Shown here one piece after another: positions 57,350 through 64,000 of a DNA stretch of 64,000 bases (position 1 is the stretch's first letter; every line of letters starts with the position of its first letter). The notes below the pieces were generated by a model, which saw only the letters and a list, made by a program, of their open reading frames with translations, did no database searches and was not told the origin of the DNA. The DNA lies in NCBI RefSeq assembly GCF_918698155.1, contig NZ_CAKKLX010000009.1, positions 81,054-145,053 of the forward strand. The letters run 5' to 3'. The stretch comes from Roseomonas sp. CECT 9278. Its GTDB lineage: Bacteria; Pseudomonadota; Alphaproteobacteria; Acetobacterales; Acetobacteraceae. The translations under genes and the position numbers were made by a program.

Positions 57350-58273
57350 ATGGCCACGGGTACATATTTTTCCACGTTGATGAATCCGTTCACGAACCCG
57401 GACGTGACCGTCGCCGCGTCGCCGACCGCAACCGTGAATGCCACCGTCAACGGCCCGGTGCTGAGCCCGGGCGAAACCTTCACGTCGCAGATCGCGATCG
57501 CCGGCTTCCCGGTGTCCGCGACCATCCAGTACCAGGGCCTCGTGACCGTGGCCGCGGAGGGTGGCGGCACGACCTCGGGCTTCTATGGAACCGTGGTGGG
57601 CGGACTGGCGAATGGGCAGACGGTCCTGTTCACCACCGGCAATCCCGAGGCGGGCGTGGTGCCCAACTTCTCCTCCGGCGACTTCACCGTCTGCTTCATG
57701 CCCGGCACGCTCATCGCGACGCCGCAGGGTGACCGCGCGATCGAGGAGCTGGCGATCGGCGACGAGATCCTGACCGCCGATGGCCGCACCGTCTCGGTCC
57801 GCTGGATCGGCCGCCAGACCATCGCCGCGCGCTTCGCCAATCCCGAGCGCGCCCTGCCCATCCGCATCCGCGCTGGTGCGCTCGGCGATGGCCTTCCTGT
57901 GCGCGACCTGCTGGTCTCGCCGGCCCATGCCATCCTGGTCGACGGCGTGCTTGCTCAGGCCGGCGCGTTGGTGAACGGCACCACGATCCGTCGTGAGGAC
58001 GACGTGCCGGAGGTCTTCACCTACTACAACATCGAACTCGCCGAGCACGACCTGATCCTCGCGGAGGGCGCCGCGGCCGAGACCTTCGTCGACAATGTCT
58101 CGCGCGCCACCTTCGACAACGGCGCCGAACACGCGGCGCTGTATGGCGATGTCACGATCCCCGAGATGGACCTGCCGCGCGCCACCGCGCATCGGCAGAT
58201 CCCGGCAGCGACGCGCCAGCGCCTGGCGGCGATCGCCGCCGGCATGGGCGAAGGCACCGCGGCCGCCGCCTGA
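57350..58273 (+). CDS. Hint-domain (hedgehog/intein-like) protein
   Basis: A 307-residue protein. A beta-rich N-terminal part of about 115 residues (MATGTYFSTLMNPFTNPDVTV...) is followed by a Hint_2 domain starting VCFMPGTLIATPQGDRAIEELAIGDEILTADG with the nucleophilic Cys. Then come VRWIGRQTI, RDLLVSPAHAILVDG and TIRREDDVPEVFTYYNIELAEHDLILAEGAAAETF. This domain layout is common in Acetobacteraceae and Rhodobacterales exported or surface proteins. No classical signal peptide is seen. It is the only intact gene in the decayed island. GGGAG at 57339-57343 precedes the start. The ~240 bp upstream hold no gene and presumably its promoter. Confidence 0.88.
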   Translation: MATGTYFSTLMNPFTNPDVTVAASPTATVNATVNGPVLSPGETFTSQIAIAGFPVSATIQYQGLVTVAAEGGGTTSGFYGTVVGGLANGQTVLFTTGNPEAGVVPNFSSGDFTVCFMPGTLIATPQGDRAIEELAIGDEILTADGRTVSVRWIGRQTIAARFANPERALPIRIRAGALGDGLPVRDLLVSPAHAILVDGVLAQAGALVNGTTIRREDDVPEVFTYYNIELAEHDLILAEGAAAETFVDNVSRATFDNGAEHAALYGDVTIPEMDLPRATAHRQIPAATRQRLAAIAAGMGEGTAAAA

Positions 58274-58320
58274 CGAGGGCGCGGCCCCGGCCGCTCCGCC
58301 GCCGCTGCCGATCGAAGCAC

Positions 58321-58350
58321 AAGGCCCCGCCGTTCGCTCGGCGGGGCCTT
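58321..58350 (+). terminator. Strong hairpin terminator after the Hint gene
   Basis: AAGGCCCCGCCG (58321-58332) and CGGCGGGGCCTT (58339-58350) form a perfect 12-bp stem with loop TTCGCT, followed by TTTGCG-like sequence counting the stem-closing TT. It lies 48 bp after the Hint stop. Confidence 0.75.
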
Positions 58351-58480
58351 TGCGTTCAGTGCCGGCGCATGGTTGCGGACCTACGCTGCCGCGGCCTCTC
58401 AGCGTGCCGCATGCAGCCCCGCCACCCCGCCGTGAAGCCGGTCGGGACCCCCGCCCGATCGCACGGGGATGCCGCGGCAT

Positions 58481-58845
58481 GAGCCCTGCCATCGCCTCCG
58501 CGAGCCGCACCGCGGCCTGCGTGCCATCGACCAGTGGCACCGCCACACGCGGCTGCAGCAGCGGCGCGATGCCCGCCAGCGGCCCGCCGGCCAGGATGAT
58601 GCACTCCGTCCCGTCTTGTTCCGCGCTGGACACGCAGCGACGCCAGCAGGTCCAGCCGGTCCTCCGCCACCCGCCCCGGATCGCCGCTGAAGGCGGGGCC
58701 CATGCGGAAGGCGGCGCAGCGTGCGCCAAGGCCGTGATGCGCCAGGCAGTCCTCGAACATCGGGCGCAGCGCGGCGGTGAAGGACACCACGCCGAAGCGC
58801 CGGCCGAGCATCGCGGCGGCATGGAAGGCGGCCTCGCTGATTGAG
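58481..58845 (-). pseudogene. Asp/Glu (hydantoin) racemase remnant, frameshifted
   Basis: From about 58845 leftward one frame reads SISEAAFHAAAMLGRRFGVVSFTAALRPMFEDCL...RVAEDRLDLLASLR. Near 58632 the family sequence continues in another frame: TECIILAGGPLAGIAPLLQPRVAVPLVDGTQAAVRLAEAMAGL. That is the central to C-terminal part of an Asp/Glu/hydantoin racemase. The N-terminal third, with the first catalytic Cys, is absent. There is one frameshift and one truncation, so it is non-functional. Confidence 0.72.
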
Positions 58846-59125
58846 GACACGGTGACGGTAATCTGGCGCGAGGTAGGCAAGCCGACAGATGTCTACCCGC
58901 CCTGCGAGATACTGAAGGTCAGGAAGGCGGACGGCGTGACCGGTGTTCTCTATCTCGCGCCATCCGGCTACGAGGGCCGGAGCATACCCTTCGGGCGCTT
59001 TCTCACCCTGGCGAAGTGACCCAGACTTGCGGTCCGCCTTGGTGAGAAGAAATACCGCGAGCTTACAGAAGCTCAGTTCGCGGCGATGGATTTGGGTTGG
59101 TCAGAGTTCCTGCCCAGACGCTGAC
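58846..59125 (+). pseudogene. Unidentified coding remnant with one in-frame TGA
   Basis: A protein-like frame reads VTVIWREVGKPTDVYPPCEI, then GVTGVLYLAPSGYEGRS to FLTLAK, and a TGA at 59017-59019. It then continues in the same frame as PRLAVRLGEKKYRELTEAQF to GWSEFLPRR and a stop at 59125. Residue composition looks genuine, but I recognise no family and no start is evident. It abuts the racemase remnant on the left and the IS66 remnant on the right. Confidence 0.35.
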
Positions 59126-59130
59126 CATTG

Positions 59131-59290
59131 CCCGACGGGCACCGGTTTTTGCGGAGAACCACGGCATGAGTTCGTCGAAGTGGCTCTGCGGCAATCCGTC
59201 GACGAGGCGGGCGGCAGGTCAGTGAGTTACCGCTGCGGATCGACGCCGTTGAGCTTGCCAGTCTCGATCAGGGAGGCGATGGCGGCCGCG
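59131..59290 (-). pseudogene. IS66 transposase (TnpC) C-terminal remnant
   Basis: The reverse strand reads AAIASLIETGKLNGVDPQR, then TAA (59229-59227) where the family has Tyr, then LTDLP. After a frame change it gives RLVDGLPQSHFDELMPWFSA. This is the conserved C-terminal end of IS66-type transposases (IASLIETCKLNGVxPxxYLxDVLxR...DxLLPW). One nonsense codon plus a frameshift makes it a dead remnant. It runs into the second cyclotransferase fragment. Confidence 0.72.
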
Positions 59291-59465
59291 TCATTCGGCA
59301 GGATGGTCGCGACGCCGCGGCGGTTGATCACGAAGCGCTAGCCAGGGAGGCTCACCACCTCCCCGGTCACCGCCTGCGAGCACCGCTGCGCCATCTGCAC
59401 AGCGCAGAGGTTGGACCCGTAGGTCACGTAGCGACGGCGCGCAGCGCTCAACGGCGCGGCTCCCG
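59283..59465 (-). pseudogene. Second gamma-glutamylcyclotransferase N-terminal fragment
   Basis: A gapless, roughly 90 % identical copy of 56458-56640 (constant offset 2825 bp). It reads RRRYVTYGSNLCAVQMAQRCSQAVTGEVVSLPG and then TAG (59340-59338) at the Trp codon of SLPGW, before continuing in frame as ALRDQ-like sequence. The rest of the gene is missing. Each copy carries a different Trp-to-stop change. Confidence 0.75.
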
Positions 59466-59588
59466 ACGGAGCAGGTCGGCCAGTCGCAGGCCTGATCCGG
59501 ACAGGCGCGACCATCGCCGCGACCGTGGCCATGGCATCGTAGAGCGTGATGTCGTATCTCACCCTTCCAGCGACGCATCGGCTTCCGC

Positions 59589-61337
59589 ATGCTTCCGGAG
59601 GTGGCATTGAAGGAACATGACGGTAACCACGACGTGGATCTGAGAGTGGGCGCTCTGCAGGCGAAGTTCTCTCATGACGCCCTGCTCAATGGTACCTCCC
59701 TAGATCTCTACCGCGGTAGCGTCCTTGTCTTTCACCTGAAGTATCTTTGGCTTCGCCATGGGTTCGTACTGAACGATCAAGATGGCGGAGGCTGGGGTGA
59801 GGAGCGATTCGTTCCGTTCAGGCGCGCGCAGGTTGGCGAAGGGATCGCCGCTATCATCGGACTCGAGGCGGGCGGACCGGAGCTTTCCTTGCCTGGCGGG
59901 ACCCGCGTTCCGCTCGGTGACCGGTTCGACCTAACAGGGTCACTGCGCGCCAACGTCCAGGGCGCGATCCTACTGGGACCGGCGGACCCGATCGCTGCAC
60001 CGCTAGCCGCCCCCTCGCGCCTCGGCGCCACGCAAGCGGCCGCTTGGGACAACCTCGTCATCTCGGAGCATGGATTCTTCGTTGAAGGCTGGATCGATGA
60101 CCGCTCCGCGCCGCTTGCTGGTCTCTCCTTCGAGGATCGCTCCATGGGCGAGCTGGTTGGCCTGCCCGCCTACCGGGTCCGCCGAGCCGATGTCGAGAAT
60201 TACCTCCAGTCCACACAGCCCTACGAGTTCGGCATCTGGACCGCCGGGCGCCTTCGCCGCGGCTTCGAGCCCCAGGACCTCGGCATAGCCACCCTCGGTC
60301 CTCAAGGTGCGCAGCATACTGCCCAGTTGCCCGACCTGATCCGCAAGCCCGGCACTGAATTCCTCGACTTCCTGCTGGCGCATCTCGGCGGCCGCGAGTT
60401 GCTCGGTGAGCTCACTACGCGTTCGTTTGCGGACCTCGACGCCGGGCATGGCGCTTTTCTGGCTGCCCTACATGACGAGGTCGCTGCCACTCGCGCCATC
60501 CGGATCAAGGCGACATTCGGCCCGCGCAGCCCCGGCTGCCGGCTCAGCCTCGTCTGCGTGCTGCTCGGCATTCCCGACTTCCTCTACCTCCTGGTGTCGC
60601 AGTTCGCGCGCTTCGGCCCGCTCGACACCCTGGAGTTCGTCTTCGTCAGCAACAGCCCCGAGCTTGAGGAAGTTCTGGTCCGCGATGCGGAGCTCGCGAG
60701 CTTTGTGTTCGGCGCCCGCATCGTGGTCGTAAGCCTCAACCAGAACTGCGGCTTTAGCCATGCCAACAACGTTGGCGTGGCGGTCGCCCAGGCCGGTACG
60801 ATCGGAATCATCAACCCCGACGTCTATCCGCGCGACGCTGCGGCGGTGGCCAACACCCTGCGCGTCGCGGAAGGTGGCCTCGGCAGCGACGTGGTGGGCG
60901 GCAAGCTCTACTATGCCGATGGCAGCGTGATGCATGAGGGGATGTTCTTTGCGCCGGACGTCAAGGTCTCCGCGCTCGCAGGCGCGCCAGTCTGGACCGT
61001 CGAGCATTTCCGCAAGGGCTTTCCCGACACCGCGGGGACAGAGCCACGCCGCGTCCCGGCCGTCACCGGCGCGCTGATGCTGATCGAGAGAGCGCTCTTC
61101 GAACGCATCGGCGGTTTCGATACCCGCTTCATCTCCGGATACTACGAGGATGCTGACCTGTGCCTGAGGGTGCGTCAGGCCGGCGGCAACGTCCGGCTCG
61201 ATCCTGCCCTGGCCTATTGGCACTACGAAGGAATGGGGTCGGCGAAGCGACCGGCGCAGGCCGGAGCTCAGCTCTACAACCGGTGGCTCTTCACGCGCCG
61301 CTGGGGCGCGACGCTGGAGCGCGCGAACGATGTCTGA
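59589..61337 (+). CDS. Family 2 glycosyltransferase with N-terminal extension
   Basis: A 582-residue protein. The C-terminal ~290 residues are a GT2 (GT-A) transferase: LSLVCVLLGIPDFLYLLV, LEFVFVSNSPELEEVL, VVSLNQNCGFSHANNVGVAVAQA, IGIINPDVYPRD (DxD-like), and the acceptor region TGALMLIERALFERIGGFDTRFISGYYEDADLCLR (ED base motif). The N-terminal ~300 residues are unassigned, with a WDNLVISEHGFFVEGWIDD block. It probably adds a sugar to surface polysaccharide in the cytosol. It starts directly beyond the IS66/GGCT remnants and overlaps the next gene by 8 bp. A remodelled N-terminus is possible. Confidence 0.87.
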   Translation: MLPEVALKEHDGNHDVDLRVGALQAKFSHDALLNGTSLDLYRGSVLVFHLKYLWLRHGFVLNDQDGGGWGEERFVPFRRAQVGEGIAAIIGLEAGGPELSLPGGTRVPLGDRFDLTGSLRANVQGAILLGPADPIAAPLAAPSRLGATQAAAWDNLVISEHGFFVEGWIDDRSAPLAGLSFEDRSMGELVGLPAYRVRRADVENYLQSTQPYEFGIWTAGRLRRGFEPQDLGIATLGPQGAQHTAQLPDLIRKPGTEFLDFLLAHLGGRELLGELTTRSFADLDAGHGAFLAALHDEVAATRAIRIKATFGPRSPGCRLSLVCVLLGIPDFLYLLVSQFARFGPLDTLEFVFVSNSPELEEVLVRDAELASFVFGARIVVVSLNQNCGFSHANNVGVAVAQAGTIGIINPDVYPRDAAAVANTLRVAEGGLGSDVVGGKLYYADGSVMHEGMFFAPDVKVSALAGAPVWTVEHFRKGFPDTAGTEPRRVPAVTGALMLIERALFERIGGFDTRFISGYYEDADLCLRVRQAGGNVRLDPALAYWHYEGMGSAKRPAQAGAQLYNRWLFTRRWGATLERANDV

Positions 61338-62601
61338 CGCGCCGCGCATCCTGCATGTCGGCGCGCGGCACCCCGAGTTGTCGGAGGGCGACGCACCGCG
61401 TGCCGCGCACGACCTCTTCCTTGCCTCCCGCGCGGCTGGGCTCGACGCCGTCTTTCTTGCAGCCTGCGGCCCGAAGGACGTGCCGGCGCTGTTAAAGCCG
61501 GGAGCGGTCATCACCGGCTTCGACGCGCGCCCGCACGAGCATCTGTTCCTCGCCGACGGGGTCGAGGACACCTGGCACCGCAACCTGAGTCACCGTGCGC
61601 TGACGTGGTTCGCGGCCTTCCTGCAGGAGATGCGGCCCGAGGTGGTGCACGTCCATGACGTGACGACGATTGGCCTCGATGCGCTGTTGGTCGCCCGCCG
61701 CGCCTTGCCGGCGGCGCGGCTGGTGATGACGCTGCATGACTTCAGCCCGATCTGCCGGGCGGATGGGCTGATGGTGCGGCGTTCCGACGGCACGCTGTGC
61801 GAGCGCGCCTCCGCGCTGCGCTGCCACCAATGCTTCCCCGGGACCGCGCCAGAGATGTTCCGACTGCGCGAGGACTGGGTGCAGCACGCGCTGTCCGTGG
61901 TGGACGCGTTCGTCGCGCCGACCGACTTCGTCCGCCGCCGCTACCTGGCCTGGGGCCTGCCTGCGGAGAAGCTGCACGTCGTGCCGGACGTGCCACCGGC
62001 CTGCGCCGCCGCCCAGGACCGCGTGGCTATCCGCGAAACGCGCCCGGCCGAGCCGGCCAACCGCTTCGGTGTCTTCGGGACCCCGCTGGACGCGGCTTCG
62101 CTTGCCCTGCTGATTGATGCGCTCGAACTCTACGAAGCTGGGGACTCGCCGCCAATCACGGTTGAGGTCACCGGTGCTGGGCTGTGTGACGCTGCGCCCG
62201 ATCTGCGCGCGCGCTTCAACGCCGCCGGCTCCGCGATGCGGAATCGTGTGCGGTTGCGCGATGCCGGAGCCTGCGCGGATGCGGAGCTGCCAGCGCGGAT
62301 GGCTCGCGTCCATTGGGTGGTGCTGCCATCGGTGCGGTGGGAGGCCTTCGGCCGGCTGGCCTCATTCGCCTTCCAGGCTGGCCGGCCGCTGGTGTGCGGC
62401 AATATCGGGGGGCTGGCGGAGCGCGTCCGGCATGACGGCGACGGGCTGCTGTTCGAGGCGGGCGACCCGGCGAGCTTGGCGGCAACGCTGCGGCGCTGCG
62501 CGACGGAGCCCGGCCTGCACGCCCGCCTTGCCGCCGCCGCGCCTGCCGAGCCCGACGCGCTGGACGTTGTGCGGGTAAATCGCGCGGTCTACCGAGTGTA
62601 G
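61330..62601 (+). CDS. Family 4-type glycosyltransferase
   Basis: A 423-residue GT-B protein. The N-terminal GT4 domain has ILHVGARHPELSEGDAPRAAHDLFLASRAAG, VVHVHDVTTIGLDALLVARR, LVMTLHDFSPICRADGLMV and CHQCFPG. The C-terminal GT1-type domain includes PSVRWEAFGRLASFAFQAGRPLVCGNIGGLAERV, the usual E-x7-E donor site region. It probably transfers an NDP-sugar to a glycan in LPS, capsule or exopolysaccharide synthesis together with the overlapping GT2. Confidence 0.88.
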   Translation: MSDAPRILHVGARHPELSEGDAPRAAHDLFLASRAAGLDAVFLAACGPKDVPALLKPGAVITGFDARPHEHLFLADGVEDTWHRNLSHRALTWFAAFLQEMRPEVVHVHDVTTIGLDALLVARRALPAARLVMTLHDFSPICRADGLMVRRSDGTLCERASALRCHQCFPGTAPEMFRLREDWVQHALSVVDAFVAPTDFVRRRYLAWGLPAEKLHVVPDVPPACAAAQDRVAIRETRPAEPANRFGVFGTPLDAASLALLIDALELYEAGDSPPITVEVTGAGLCDAAPDLRARFNAAGSAMRNRVRLRDAGACADAELPARMARVHWVVLPSVRWEAFGRLASFAFQAGRPLVCGNIGGLAERVRHDGDGLLFEAGDPASLAATLRRCATEPGLHARLAAAAPAEPDALDVVRVNRAVYRV

Positions 62602-62626
62602 CGCGGGGGCGTAGTCTGGGTGGCGC

Positions 62627-62658
62627 CAGTGCTGCCCGCCCGAGGGCATGCAGCACTG
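62627..62658. terminator. Hairpin between convergent glycosyltransferase and methyltransferase genes
   Basis: CAGTGCTGC (62627-62635) pairs with GCAGCACTG (62650-62658), and the 14-base loop can form an inner GCCC/GGGC stem. It lies in the 74-bp gap between convergent genes and may serve both. T-runs are weak. Confidence 0.45.
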
Positions 62659-62675
62659 CAGGATTAGGCGGCTGG

Positions 62676-63935
62676 CTATTTCTTTCTCAGCACCGCGATG
62701 TGCTGGAAACCACTGAGAACGGAGACTTCCACCGCGGCCATTTCGAAATGTTTCTCGAACGTTCTTCTCCACCAAATGTCAGTCGAGAAGCTCTGCCGAT
62801 AATACTCGTCACTTGGAATGAAGCCCTTCAGGTCGTTGCTCACGTCCTTGTCGAAGAAGCCGCCTGCGAGAACTCGCCGCAATTCGGATGGTCGCCGCGA
62901 CAGATAAGAGATGCTGTTCGAGGTGCCATGGAAGGAGAGAAGTGCGAGGCCACCCGGTGCGAGCACCCTGGCGATTTCGGCAAGCCAAGCATCCGCATCG
63001 GGTTCCGTTAGGTGCGAAAGGACCGAACAGGCATAGATCAAGTCGAAAGCCGCGTCTGGCAGTTCGGTCGGCGGGTGCAGGCCCACCGTGTGGAAGGTGC
63101 CTCGCAGGTTCGCGTTGCACCAGGCGACGTTGTCGGAATCAATGTCGATGCCGGTGACGCGCGCGTCCGTCTCCTTGTTGAAGTGGCGGACAAGGCGGCC
63201 GCAGCCCACGCCCCAATCGAGCACGGATTTGGCCCCGTTTCGCACCTCGACGCCGAACTCCTTCGCGATGCCGCACAGGTTCTCGAAGGCTGTCTTGCCC
63301 CCGTTTAGGAACGACGGCTGGTTGGCGTTCGGGCTCGCGACGCGGTGGATGCGCGCCACATCCGGCAGACCACCAAGCATGCCGCTATGCGCGTAATTCC
63401 AGACATCGCGGAAATGTCGGTTCAGCCCGGAATAAGGCTCGTCGAAGACTATCGAGAGGCGCGCCCAGTCGCCCAGCGCGTTCGGCGCGAAGACGCTGCG
63501 GAAGCCACGTACATGGCCGGCTGGCATGAACCAGTGGCTGTAGGAGAAAACGCGATCCCGATGTTCGATCCGGTCCAGCTCCGTCTGTCCGTTGAGCAGG
63601 AGCCGAAACTTCGCATCTCGCGCGATGGATGCTGGAATCACGATTCCGATATCCGCGATCACCTGGTCGTTTGCGGGATAAAAGGCGTGGAGCGCCCATC
63701 TTCCCGCAGCCACGCCGTGCAGCATCTGGGGTAGCAGGCTGTCCGGGCCGTCGAAGTGCCGCAGAAATTCCGATGTGTCCACGCGCGCGACGGCGCGCGT
63801 GGAGAGATCGAGCCGCGTCAGACCATAGCGCCTAACATCGTCGAGGTTCGAAGACAGTACGTCGAGCGGCAACGGTCGTGTCCCATCGCGTGGTGTAGGA
63901 GCGATGATCGCTGGCGGGTTGGGCCGCCGTGTCAT
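62676..63935 (-). CDS. Class I SAM-dependent methyltransferase in a surface-glycan locus
   Basis: A 419-residue protein. The N-terminal ~215 residues are beta-rich and unassigned (ANDQVIADIGIVIPASIARDAKFRLLLNGQTEL). A Rossmann methyltransferase domain follows: motif I SVLDWGVGCGRLVRHF, motif II VTGIDIDSDNVAWC, motif III FDLIYACSVLSHL and LAPGGLALLSFHG. A C-terminal YYRQSFSTDIWWRRTFEKHFEM region follows. It probably methylates a glycan or an attached group. Its ATG lies in an ATGA overlap with a gene running in from the right window edge. Confidence 0.87.
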   Translation of the reverse strand: MTRRPNPPAIIAPTPRDGTRPLPLDVLSSNLDDVRRYGLTRLDLSTRAVARVDTSEFLRHFDGPDSLLPQMLHGVAAGRWALHAFYPANDQVIADIGIVIPASIARDAKFRLLLNGQTELDRIEHRDRVFSYSHWFMPAGHVRGFRSVFAPNALGDWARLSIVFDEPYSGLNRHFRDVWNYAHSGMLGGLPDVARIHRVASPNANQPSFLNGGKTAFENLCGIAKEFGVEVRNGAKSVLDWGVGCGRLVRHFNKETDARVTGIDIDSDNVAWCNANLRGTFHTVGLHPPTELPDAAFDLIYACSVLSHLTEPDADAWLAEIARVLAPGGLALLSFHGTSNSISYLSRRPSELRRVLAGGFFDKDVSNDLKGFIPSDEYYRQSFSTDIWWRRTFEKHFEMAAVEVSVLSGFQHIAVLRKK

Positions 63936-64000
63936 GCTGTCACGGCGGACAGGCTGACATGGGGAGTGTCGCTGACGGCGCCGATGGTTTCCAGGGTCAT
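63932..64000 (-). CDS. 3' end of a gene continuing beyond the window
   Basis: A reverse-strand frame is open from the window edge and ends at TGA 63934-63932, overlapping the methyltransferase ATG (ATGA). The last residues are ETIGAVSDTPHVSLSAVTA. Too little is visible to assign a family. The coupling suggests it belongs to the same surface-glycan operon. Confidence 0.5.
   Translation of the reverse strand: MTLETIGAVSDTPHVSLSAVTA

Overview
The window is a very GC-rich (about 70 %), gene-dense alphaproteobacterial chromosome segment. Two things point to the Acetobacteraceae and to a Roseomonas-like bacterium: the order mutM - enoyl-CoA hydratase - rpsT - dnaA - dnaN - recF - gyrB, and the large number of stand-alone tripartite-tricarboxylate (Bug/TctC-type) binding proteins. 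This is an inference from gene order and content; no 16S gene is present.

Region 1 (1-9805) is the replication and housekeeping core. It holds mutM (5' end cut by the window), an enoyl-CoA hydratase, rpsT with a good sigma-70 promoter, dnaA, a 578-bp dnaA-dnaN spacer filled with a 2.5-copy ~139-bp tandem repeat carrying a conserved palindrome, dnaN, a TerB-like membrane protein, recF and gyrB.

Region 2 (9806-24950) is catabolic. One forward operon-like run encodes a class III aminotransferase, an MFS carrier, HyuB, HyuA and a Bug receptor, the last two junctions being ATGA overlaps. A GST, a hotdog thioesterase and a thiolase follow. A reverse operon encodes an exported alpha/beta hydrolase, divergent LeuC-like and LeuD-like dehydratase subunits and a Bug receptor. 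ahcY follows, with a palindromic operator candidate upstream.

Region 3 (25000-32700) carries two small exported proteins and the regulatory PTS block hprK - rapZ - EIIA(Man) - HPr - EI, tightly overlapping and without a sugar permease. Then come a serine/threonine dehydratase, a Bug receptor and two small exported paralogues built from 11-residue repeats.

Region 4 (32750-43430) has two polysaccharide deacetylase/allantoinase-like proteins and an isochorismatase-family amidase in one operon. Divergent from it are an extracytoplasmic solute-binding protein without a signal peptide and a sulfurtransferase. A Bug receptor, purD, xseA, an M23 peptidase and a TehB-like methyltransferase follow. 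Two copies of a ~220-bp composite inverted-repeat element lie here. One sits between convergent genes. The other lies inside the 5' coding part of the M23 gene, apparently read through in frame.

Region 5 (43430-55240) has DUF808, a glucose/sorbosone-dehydrogenase-like RTX protein, a holin-like membrane protein, an EamA exporter, a Bug - cyclase - SDR operon, DUF1398, a MarR regulator with a perfect 12+12-bp operator candidate, and an ABC efflux system (ATPase, FtsX-type permease, membrane-fusion protein). It ends at tRNA-Thr(CGT).

Region 6 (55233-64000) begins directly after the tRNA and looks like a decayed island. It contains an IS5-type transposase fragment, a gamma-glutamylcyclotransferase-HD fusion broken by an in-frame TGA, a VWA-like remnant, an intact Hint-domain protein, a frameshifted Asp/Glu-racemase remnant, an IS66 remnant and a second broken cyclotransferase copy. 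After these come intact surface-glycan genes (two glycosyltransferases and a methyltransferase) that run off the window.
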